Origin: Branchiostoma floridae
Taxonomy: Eukaryota; Chordata; Leptocardii; Amphioxiformes; Branchiostomatidae
NCBI RefSeq assembly: GCF_000003815.2
Contig: NC_049992.1
Location: 13,780,014 to 13,831,467 of the forward strand
Direction of reading: 5' to 3'
Length of the DNA stretch: 51,454 bases
The position numbers and the translations under genes are program-made. Positions 12,501 through 24,500 of the stretch are shown in pieces. The notes under the pieces are model-generated. The model did no database searches and had not been told where the DNA came from. It worked only from the letters and a program-made list of their open reading frames with translations. Numbering within the stretch: the stretch's first letter is position 1; each line of letters opens with the position of its first letter.

Positions 12501-15500
12501 ACGCTTTTTATGTGTTACTCATATGTCATCGCTTTGGTATATATGAGAACAGGTGTATACAGTGATGGGGATGGCCAGGAAACGGCACACAAAAAGCTGA
12601 GCCTTGTCAGTGCCTTCGCATTTTCTGTCCGCCGATTGTTAAACGCTCGAATTCCATGGTCTCACAAGGCATGGACTAGACAGAGAAGGTGGAACAATCG
12701 CGACATGCCGGGCCTTGAGAACGGGTATAACTTTGCCTAATCCACGGAACGACAGTATTGTTGAAATGCATCAAAATAAACAACGACGGGATATCTCGTG
12801 GGATCTCGGGTAATCCCGTGTGATCTCGCGTGATTGGTGCCACTGTGTCCGGGGACCACCGACCGTCTCCGTCTCAGGGCCAGTGTCTGACCTTAAGGTG
12901 GTATCTCACTGCACTTGCGTCAAGCTTGTATCACTGCGGGGTTCGTTCACTGCGTCACTGTTTGGCTATTTTCTCCGATTTTGTTTTATGATTTAGCTAT
13001 TACGTAATACGTAAGAGTATGACTTAGAAGACGACAAAGTACATAAAAAGTAAGAAAATTCGTTCTTAATCTCTGAAGTTCGTTGAGTATCTTTCGAACC
13101 CCGCAGCGACGCAAGTGTAGTGAGATACACCTCAACATGCGCCATGCCTTACAGGTGGGGTATAGCCGATGCATGATTCAGACTTCCCCACGGTTCAGAA
13201 ACATTCCCTGAAGCAGTCAGCTATTTTAGGTTACCTTGTAATCCCCTAACAATGTACTCGCCTGTAAACAACATAGATAACACTTACTTTGCAGTAACTT
13301 CTTAGATAAAACTTTGTTAACTTGTAGGAAAACAACAAAAATAGATAAAAGTGCACTACCATTTCTGTTTCACTGAAGAGTATACACATTTCACTAGCGC
13401 TTATCATAACAATGCAAAGACGTTTATACAAACTTTCAGTCCGTTGGACCAAAACACCCTTGGGATCTGGCATTTTGCGGTGCAAACATTGCCAACCACT
13501 GCAATACATAAATGCCCAGCTCTTCGAACTTAACTTTTACCTTCAGAAATAACACCCATCGATCAAATGAAGATTAAATCTCGGGATGCAAAATTATGCC
13601 AACATTGTGTCAAAAAAGGTCGGTACAAGTCTTCTCAATAAATACCACTCTCCGGCACCGAATGATGATAAAATAGCACGCGTGGCGTAATGTATTTGCT
13701 AGTAGATAAACATTCACCCTGTTAGGACGTCTCCTTCTCTGTGTCAAGGTCGCGCGAGGTTATCTCTGCCTATCTTCGCTCCCGGCCTTAAGACGTCGGG
13801 CTGTAGTTCACACTTGTTCGACATGTCACATCGCCGAGTAACTAATCCTACTACATTACATCTGCGCGCTCTTTAGAACAGGAACCGCTTAACAAATTGT
13901 AATTTGTTTCTGTCTGGGTCCAAGTGAGAAGGGATGGCTTTTAATAAGACCTTATTAGAACCGTTTGCGAAAGTAAATTAGCTTTTTTATTAGTCTGTCT
14001 AAATGGTAGTTTGAGACGACAGTAGTGTAACGCTGTCTGTTCTTAAATGTCAAGTTCAAAATGAAGACGAATGAAGAATCTACGCCATTCCAACATGGAA
14101 GTTTACGATAACCGTATCTGCGCTCTCAGTTACATATGTCGCATATCAAGGGCAATGTGGGATGAAATATTATGTACAATCAGACCATTATCAAATGCCT
14201 ATATATTTACTTCTATCACGCTAAATGTCACAGGTTTGTCTTTATTATCTTCAACAAGAGCAGAAACAAGAAATGCTTTAAGTGAAGCTGGCAACGCAGC
14301 CTCAAATAATTCTGAGGATGAAATGGTGGGAGGAAGTAGATTGTGAATAACTGGAAGTGCAGGTGAACACACTGGAGTATGGTTAAGCGTGTATAAGCAT
14401 AGAATTTGACACAGTGATTGAGTTCTTGCTTACTTAGTTTAGGTGCAGAATTAAATGGAATTCTATTTTGTGTTTTATTGAGTGTTAAGTTTGATTTATA
14501 AGAATACACCTAACGCCGATAAAAAGGCAAATTACATGAAGCTATGTGCTCTGCACTTTCACAAAAACCCGCAATGTGGCGCTAATTCTGTACATCTGAC
14601 AGGTGCCGGATCGCCACAGCTGAATGTCTCCACCGCCGTGGATACCGGTATCCCGCTCGCTCCATCCCGAAACCCACTGAAGCCCGGGGAAATCCTGAAG
14701 CCTGCACCTCTGCCCAAACAGTCTAACGACGAGGAACGGATGGAGAAAACAGCCGAGGAGGACAGCGAGGAAGACGGTAGATAGATGTTTCTGACTACCT
14801 TTAAATACCATATCTATACATTGTTTATTTGCATTTGGCATGTGCACGTTATAAGACTAGACACTTGTGATATTGTTCTTACACTGTTTGTATCTTTTAT
14901 GTTACCTGCAATTAGCCCACGGGCAAGAATTTGCAATAAACGTTATTTTTACTAAAAATGATCATATGCAAAGCTATGATTGATTCGTATTTGTTTTAAT
15001 GGCTTTCTAAACATACAATTGTCGATGTATTTCCAGTATACAGTGTGCTCCTGACGGGATCCCAGATGTACCCTCCTGTACCTACGGCAGCAGCCGCTAG
15101 AGGGCGCCTGACGTTATGGCGCAAGAACTTGCATTATTCCATCCATTTTTCTGGGTACGTAACTTATGACAAGTGTGTGGAAACATGAGACGCGATGTAG
15201 ACCTTTGATTCAGCTTCAACCAATATTTTCAATACATTTGTAGACTTACCTTCATGTATCTCCCACTGTATACGGAGGGTGGATACTTGAGTTTTGTATG
15301 AATCCGTCTAATATTTTGTCCACCTACAGAATGACCAGACCGCGGATTGTCCGCTTCACGGACAGACTCGGGACAGTTCTGTTTGAACATGAAGTCCGCG
15401 GCACTTCTCAGCCTCATCCTTCACAGGTAAGTGACGTTTCCAAACTAATTAGTGCATTCGGGTGTCCAACGTTCCTCATTGTGTGCTATTTCTTCTAGCT

Positions 15501-18500
15501 AACACTACCACTACTCATTCATACATGTACGTTTATTACAAATGCTTGCCTGAAGGCTAATTGCAAATAACAGGAGCGAGACCAACAAACAACGGGAAAC
15601 AATATAACACGTGACTAGTCTAAATGCCGACTCTAGATTCTAACTTATTGGGTTTGGCTTATTTTTCTGAGACTGAAAGACGAAAGATCCCACCGTCGAA
15701 GGTAACCACAGCATGCTGTCATAGTGAAATAAACATGGTCCATAACTGCTATCAAAATTCAAATGCACAGCGATACAATACTATATTCCCCCAGGTGTGC
15801 GGAGTCTGGCGTAACCTCCACCCCGTGTACGTCAGGTACCTGCAGCGCACGATGGTTTACGTCACGCTGGTGACGCCATCTTGGCCCGCAGGAGAAATCA
15901 GAGGGAAAGTACACAGCGACCGGGTTGGTGGGCTCGGTAAGGCACCTGTTTCCTGTCTATTTCTGAATTGTCTGTGATTTTGTATTGCATTTCAAAAGTC
16001 GTCATAGTTCAAATAAAATTCAATCTCTATAACTGGATAAAAACCTTTCGGGTGACATCCATCAATCTTCTTCAGCGTCACTTTTTTAAGCCAAGTGTAG
16101 ATATCAAGTTGTATTTGAATACTGTTCACCTGGATGTCTAACCTTCATAAACGTAAAAGTCGACATAGCTTATGTCCCAGTTATGTCCACCAATGAAAGA
16201 AACAGTGGGTGCTCCCTAAAACGTCAAGTTGTTTATCTACTACTATCCAATTGCTATTACCTACATGTATATCGTTTAACCTTTATCGACGACATATCTT
16301 ATGTAAGTGATGTGTACGTCAGTAACGATAACGGTAATTGAGCGATAAAATTCAAACAAAGAAAGAAAATTGTCATTTCGCCTTTCCTTCATGTAGCTCT
16401 TTGATATACATTTGCGCCTCCGGGTAAATATGGCAACAGAAGAACTAATATAAAAACCGTAATTACCGTGGTCTATACGGGATGATTACTGACTTTAATC
16501 TACATCTACTTTTCTATTCTGCAGAAACGTTTGGATCTCTGCTGACGCCTCCTGTGGATGACGCGCATGCGTGGTTAGGTGCGGGAGGGGAGGCTGTGAT
16601 GGTGGCGGGACCGGACGGGACGTCTGTAGACTTCATGGTCATGTTTAAGGGACTGTGGGACGGAAAAGGTAAATCATTGCAACAATAAACACAATGTCTC
16701 TCTTTGATTTCAGCTTGATGAGGAATTAAAGTTCGTTTTCTTCCTACTTCTTTTGAGGTATTACTGTTTCAAGTCAAAATGGCAGCGGTGGGATTTGAAC
16801 CCACGCCCCCGAAGAGACTGGTGCCTTAAACCAGCGCCTTAGACCACTCGGCCACGCTACCTTGATGTGTCATCAATTAGAAAGCTCGACGAAGCTCGTT
16901 GAATATCTTCTGACAATACATTCGAACCCACGCCCCCAAAGAGACTGGTGCCTTAAACCAGCGCCTTAGACCACTCGGCCACGCTACCTTGATGTGTCAT
17001 CAATAAGAAAGCTCAACGAAGCTCGTTGAATACTGTATCTTCTGACAATACACCCAGATAGAAAGTACAATGTTTAATAACTCACAAGATCTTAATCCAT
17101 ATTTCAGGGAACAGCTTAGTACCGGTACACCTACAGCTGACCCATCCGGCATGGAACATCACCCTTCGGGACACGCACGCCGAGATCACTGCGCAGGTAA
17201 CACGGCACGGACTGTCGACTTTTTACCGCCAGACGGGGCGGATGTCTAATCCATATCTTACGCCATAGGTTGCTGAGATACAATAAAAATCGGTGAATAA
17301 TATGGTGAACAATTTAAGATGAGGATTTGCCGGCCATAGAGTTACATGTTTTCATTTTCGAACTAGCGGTCTAGTGGAAACTAGAGGATGTGTTTATGTG
17401 AGGATATGTTTTTTTTTAAAGCATTTTGTCCTACAATGGCTTCTATATTCTCTTCCACAGTACAATGAATTTGCCGAGGTCTGGACTAACCTGACTGAGC
17501 AGGAACTGGGGTGGATGATGAGCGGTGAACTGCAGCTTACTGTAACTGCCGGAAATCTTGAACATCCTCGCGAGATCTCTGGACCAATCACTCTCAGGCA
17601 AACATGTGACAGTGCGTGTTACCCATCATATTGACGTAACGTTGTTTTGTGTGTGTATTTCTATTTATGCTATTTCTGTTGTATTCTGTATTGTACTTGA
17701 TATAGCTGGCGTACACCATACTTAAAGAAAGTCTGTCTCTATTCTTTAGCAATTCACGCAGTGATGTCAGGTAGTCAGGCCACTCCAGGTACAGAGACAG
17801 GTGCCGCCGGATCAGCTATCTTCCACCTCCATACAAATGGTTCCGTCCAGTATCAGGTTAGTTTTATATCTTCCTCAATACTTGTGCCAATTTAGATAGT
17901 ACAATGATTATTTTACGTGCTTATACCCCATGTGTCGTTTTGATAACAGGTTTTCCTCTCCGTCTTTCCCTCAGATTTCCACAGCAGGCCTGCGCAGTAG
18001 GGTGACCAGTCTCACACTGGAGTTTGACGAATATCACACGGGCGTCAGGCGGGTGGTGCGAGACCTAACTTCGACGTACAGTCCGTTCTACCAAATGGTA
18101 GGTATCCATGGCAACGTCTGGGTCAGACCATAATATGGAGCATGTGGAGCCTTCCACGTGCAATATTAATTTTAATTGGTATGAAGAAAAATTAGCATGT
18201 TTCGACTTCGTTCCCAATGAAAGACATTTGTTATGTCAAGACTACGTTCCGTATCAATTTTATTTCTTACAAACTTGTTTAAGAGATGATTTCAATAGAT
18301 TTTTTTTCATTTTAGGCTACTGGAATGGAAGAGCAATGGAGCCTGTTGGACATGCACAGCTTCCTGCACTCTGACCTCTGGGTCAACGTCATGACAGAAG
18401 AGTTTCCAGCGGGGCAAGTGAGGGGACGGATAGAGCCTCTGGTGTACAACGGGCACAGGGCGAGGGAAACAGGTAACTGTGCTAGCCATTTTGGGAAGCA

Positions 18501-21500
18501 TCCTATCTAACTTTGAATGGGATCATTCCACTGTACGTCCATCTTCTTCTCGAGCCATCAATCTTCAGTCAGACACCTTCTGTCACTCTATTTCTCCACA
18601 CACGCCCTTCCTCTGGGGGTCAGGTCTTTCAGATCTTCATTTAGCAGCACAAGCGACACAGTACAAAATAAACGGCCAGCAAAAGTGTATCATGAGCCCA
18701 AAAAGACAACAAAAGGCCAAGAAAGCCAGCTATAGAGACTAAAATTCATTTGTCCATGCAGAAGGGGTAGACAAGAAGGTGTATCATGATCTGATCATGT
18801 CAGCATTCTCATGTCGTTTGTCCACTTGAACTTAGATACAAAGTAGCCTCTAGCAGAAAAAGTGTATAGTCATCTGTTTCATTTTTCCTAGTATATCTTA
18901 TACAAATGATCATCATTATGTTCTAGGACTCCCAACTGTCCTTGCCGGAGTGAACGTGTTCCCGCCCCAGCGGACAGGAGCAGCCGGACATGCGTGGTTG
19001 TCCATAGACGGGGACTGCTCCCTGCACTATGAGATCCTGGTGGCGGGGCTCAACCGGGACGTGGACACCAGCGTCAGCGCACATCTTCATGGGTTCGCAG
19101 AGATCGGAGAAATGACCACTGATTGGCAAAACGAACATAAAATGGTCCTAAAGTCTTTCTACGGAACCAAGGTACTTACCAACATTCAGGAATAACATAT
19201 TCACAGGCAAATGGATTGAGTATACAACAAGTTTTGTTTCTTTGTGAACGTGATCTACATTATTATTTCGTCACTATATGTATCTAAAAGATTACGCACA
19301 ATTATTTTTTAATTCTTTGTTTCTAGGACTAGAAATTCTTTTATTTCTTTACATTTTATTATCAACATTAAGAATTTTAAGTCTTTGCGTTGCATAATTC
19401 TAAGTGGGCTCGTCCGTGATATGTAGTGCTTGTAGGTCTAGGTTATGTAGTGCTTTGCTTTTCATCTTATATTCATTCTTGTGTGTCATCTCACAAGGAG
19501 AACCTAAAGACGCGGATAAAGATAAGAATTCTATACTTTTTACACAGGCTATGGGGCAGCTGAAGGACATAGATGAGGAACTCCTGAGCCATATCGACCA
19601 GGGGCGTGCCTACATACAGGTCAGCACCAAAAGGAGGCCATTCGGAGAGATTCGCGGACATGTAAGTACTCTTGCATGCATTCACTTACTTTATTTTCAT
19701 TAACATATCAATCTTCATTTCCACAACAAAAGCTAGTACAGCAACTTTCGTAAGGTTTTCTACATATACGCAAATACATACAAACATTAGTGGACACAAA
19801 CAGGGTATATGGTCTTGACAATATCAACATAATTATTGAGTTTAACATTTCGTGTACACTACTGGTTTTAATGCCATTTGTGACTTAAGGGTGAACATTT
19901 TCTGCACCATCGAAGAAAGTCTGACACCGTATTGGCTGTCCATTGCACCCTTTGATGTTTTTGGAGCTCTTAAGCCTTGTGGTGCTGGCAAATTTTCACT
20001 ATACATTTTCCCAATGCTGAGCGTTTTAGACCCTTTGGAAAGTAGGAGCACCGTTTTCACTATGGCTATGCTACATTTTTTAAAAGTAGAGACCTTAATC
20101 TTTGTAATGATATATAACTTTAAAGGGTTAGTTGAAAGGAAAGTAACAATAAAAAGTAGCATAGTGAAAACTTCCCAACATATGTTGGGTGCATCACAAC
20201 ATGGGGCGCATGATGGCGCTACAAGACATGGCCTGATGTTCATGATACGCTTAATATTAAAAAAGTGACCAAGATTATTACATGTGACGTGGATGTTAGC
20301 TTGTGATACGTTAGCCTATTATGTTAGTCAATGCACACCTAAATTCGAAAATTATATGCATGTTAGAAAGTATCCATTATTTTCACCACTCTTTCAATGT
20401 TCCTATGATTGTTTGTTTGACCTTTGTTTATTCATGAAATAGCTTCTGGACAACTGATTACAGTGAGATATTCACAACCGGTTACAACACTTGGGCTAGC
20501 ATATAGACCCATATCTTAAAACTGGTCAGGAAAGTTTACGTTTGGCACTATATAGCTTTTTTTTGCAATGGTTGCTTGGGTAAACTGTAAGAAATTTTCC
20601 TAGGCATTTACCTGTTAGAAATACTTGATCTGATACCAACTTTTGAACCACTCCTCCAGGTGCAAATCCCCAACAGATGTCATTCCCGCCACAATCTGTA
20701 CGAGGAGGAAGAGCAACACTCCGTCGCCATGGCACAGGAGCGGGAGTACGAGCGGGTGAAGGAAGATCCGAACAGCTGTTACTTTGAGGGGGAGTACCAC
20801 GGGCATGGCTCCACCTGGGTACCCGCATACGACGAGAAATGTAGTACCTGCAAGTGTCAGGTGCGTATACGTACAGGCCTTGATAGAACCGAGGGATTAG
20901 AAACAGCAGTATACCTTATACCCCTTCACTAGCTAGGACGGCGGTCTCGCCGCGCTCTAGCCGCGAACTCAAATTTGACAGATCGGTCAACGAATTGTAT
21001 AGAAAAGAAACAAAACTTTTTACACTTTGTGTGCTTTGTTGTCCTCTCAGTCACACTTTTTCATGCTGTATGATATACACAGTATGAAATCAAAGGTTAC
21101 ACATATTCTATTTAGGTCGCAGTGAGAATATGGCGCCTATGTTGGTATTGATGTCTAAAGATTGTGTGCTTCAAAGAAGCTTTCATCGTACCTTCGACAT
21201 TTACACATAAAGATCAACAACAAGAGATGTTCAACTGTTGAAAGCTATCACAAAGTCCGGTATCAGACAGCTAGTACAGTAGTAACTTTGCATCTATATT
21301 GTCGCAACATGCAGAATCTCGGATAGGCCCATCTTACTGATAGTATATGTCATGTCTAGTCAGAACGCTTAGAATCCTTTTCGGGCGTCCCTGATAAAAC
21401 GACTCCTCACCACACATAATGATAGAGCTTTGCTTTGTTCTTTTCCAGAAAAGTACGGTGATTTGTGACCCGGTGGCCTGCCCTCAGCCTGACTGTTACA

Positions 21501-24500
21501 ACCCGGTTATCCCCGAGGGAGAGTGCTGCCCCAAATGTCCCGGTAATGTGCTGATCATGATATATCGCAGTTGTGTAATTAATCTCATATTCTATTCTGA
21601 GCTTTGTTTTTGTAGCAATAACGTTATATGTGAAAATATACAATGTCATGTACCGTGTATACGATTGTTGTGAGCTCGTATATCATCTCATATGTCAAGG
21701 AAAATGAAAGAAAAACATCAAATCATAGATATGTATACTGACGTTCTTAGTGTATATGATTACTGTATTGACCGTTTTTGCTTCGTTTCACAGACGAAAT
21801 TCAAAACAACCAAGCCTCCCGGTCTCCGCAACGGAACTCAGCTGTCAAAGGAAGTGAGTGCTCATTTTCCCAGTACTCATTATGCGTTTCTTTATATCAT
21901 CAGTTTTGTTTACTACTGTTGAACCAGAAACCGGTAACAAATGTTGGCTACTGTGTAGGCTTCCTTTCATTTTACCATAATTTGATTCCCTGAGCTCATT
22001 GCTTTTTATCTTCTCTTTTTGAAAGGAAAATCTGGCATCATCGTGCAACAAGAGACGGAAGGTAAGATGAAAGTAACAGGTTGATAACGTACGCCGCGCT
22101 AATTAGGTCTGATTCAAACAAGGAGATGTGAAGCTTAATGAACTCTCTGAGGATCGACTCATTGCCAACGGGAAGAAGCAAATCAACATCTCGTTATTTG
22201 TTCATTTTCTTGTATATCCGGTTACTTAAGAGTGATGCTATGGATAGCGGGATGTTCCAATGTGTTAACCGTTCTCGTAATGACATGAAAAATTAGCACC
22301 TAGTGCCATGACAATGCATGGATTGCCACCGAAATTGAACAATCCATCATGTTCTTCTACGACTGAGAGGGGAATGTTTATTGACTGATGGTGATAATTC
22401 CGTTCTGTCCTAAGGGTGTTACTTTGACGGCGACAAAAAGTTCCATGGGTATGGCGAAGAATGGCACCCGTACGTTCCACCTTTCGGCTACATCAAATGT
22501 GCCATCTGCGTCTGCGAGGTAAGGAAAACTGCTCTGACGTCATGGTGAAAAATCATACCTTTTCTGCTCAGTAAAGGCCTTGTAAACTTTGTAAATGGGA
22601 CTGGTGATGATGATGATGAAAGGCGTTGCAGTCTTTCGTTGACAAAAGGCCTCCCCTAATATAATCATTATAAGGAGTTTTCAAAGTTTAAGGCCTATTC
22701 AAGAGGGTAATGCATGCAAGTGTTAAAGGTTATCACTATCGTATTTGATCTATTTCCGCCTCCTTTGCCGCCCTATATCTTTATTGTTTATTTATTTGTT
22801 TATGGAGATTGCAGACAATGCAAATCTTAATTATTTAATAGTACGTGCTAGATATACACAAACAAACACAAAGCTGTAAGGAATATGTTTTCTGGTCGTA
22901 GTCACTTGCCTTATCTCTTTATGATGGAAAATGGAATTATTATTATTTTGATCTATGCTCGCTATTTCATGAATGTACTTGCTCATCGTCGCTATCCGAT
23001 GTTTGTCTCTCACAGAAAGGAACCAACCAGGTGACCTGTAACCGAGTCAGGTGCCCCGTGCTCCGATGTAAGACCCCGATCAGAGTCAACCCGACAGACT
23101 GCTGCAAGCAGTGTCCTGGTGAGGAAATAAACAACTAGATCTTTTTATCTTCTCGTTCAATCAGATAACTTGTTTTCAAACAAAAACTCTGAAGAGTTCA
23201 TCTAATCACTTAATGGATGTTCTATAATCACTACCACAACTAGCGCTGTCATTTTGTTACACTTCAACTAAGGATGCCCTTTGATTACTACTATTAAGCC
23301 GACTGGCTGTAAGATCCGTTTGTTTTGCTTACAGTTTGTTTTTCTTGCAAAGACTCCGAAAAGTATATCTAATCACTTTATCCTAAACGAGTCTTTGCAA
23401 GAAAACAAAAACTTCACGCAAAACAGATGGATCTTACAGTCACTCTGTGTTTTTTATTGGAAAGAAAGAAAGAATGATATGATCTTTGATAAGTGTAGCT
23501 TATGCGTCCAAATGCTGAGATTTCACAGTCTTTTCTGTGATGTGATTGGCCCGTCTGTTCTCCAGCGACACGTGAGTTTTAGTCACGATTCACCCGTGCC
23601 AGGTCGGTAAACACGTACGTGTGAAACATCTAATTTAGGACCTCACACTGTGTTACTGCTAAGTACCGGTACTTCATCGCTTATAATTGTCACTGTGGCG
23701 TCAATCTATCTACAAAACATGATATTCGGTGATTTAATGGGTGTCAGGTGGTTTCACAACTTTCCCTCAGGTGGCCCTAAATTAGACCCTGTTGCTATGT
23801 CCTCTCCATCATCTATTATCAACATATGGCCGCATGCTGTCTAGTTATATTTGGCCACAGAAATCCTGCATATTTATTAGCCGCCAACCTTTGCACCCAA
23901 GAATATTGGATCCTGTTTTATCTTCACATTTTTCTGTGATTTCTGAGAGCTATATGTAATGTAGCGGAGACTAGTTTGACATGAAATTTATTTTTTAAAA
24001 ACATACCTTTGCCAAATAAACCAGGTTTGTTATGTAGAATGATGTCTGTAGACAAATGCGTTACTCATTTCATTTTCTTCATAATTAAATGCTTGGAGTT
24101 GGTTTATAAAATTTCGGCATTTATTATGCAAATTAGATCCCAATTTACAATTAATTGATATCAAATTGTATCAAGCATTACTTAAGCTATCAGCATACCA
24201 AAAATCATGATGATCCTTTGATCCATTCTTGACTTATTCTCTTTCAAAGTCTTTAAATACACCTCTTACTCTCTTCCCTCTTTCTCAGTTACATATGTGA
24301 CAACTTTGATGAAAGTACTATAATGGAATGCAGTGGATTTATGAACTTTTCCTAATCAATTATGCAAATTAGCTGTTAACTTGCATAATAAGTATCACAT
24401 TATATAAGTCTTCATTTAGGCTATCTACATGCCGAAAATCATGACGATCCGTCAACACGTTAATATTTTCTCATTAATTATGCAAATGAGATCATCATTT

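Noticed and set aside
12789-12836. Short GATCTCG/ATCCCGTG imperfect repeat
   Set aside because: Only about four degenerate 10-mers; too short to call as an element.
16920-16988. Second tRNA-Leu considered as a functional gene
   Set aside because: It lacks the 3' half of the T stem and the 3' acceptor strand, so no cloverleaf can form.
19501-19547. Upstream acceptor (CACAAG) considered as the start of chordin exon 15
   Set aside because: It would insert a Lys/Asp-rich stretch between FYGTK and AMGQLKD that breaks the conserved CHRD4 spacing.
19842-20268. Open frames of 133-138 codons on both strands of chordin intron 15
   Set aside because: Frames are open on both strands at once, no motif or splice context is seen, and a TTTTCACTATG-type block recurs inside it, which looks like repeat DNA rather than a gene.
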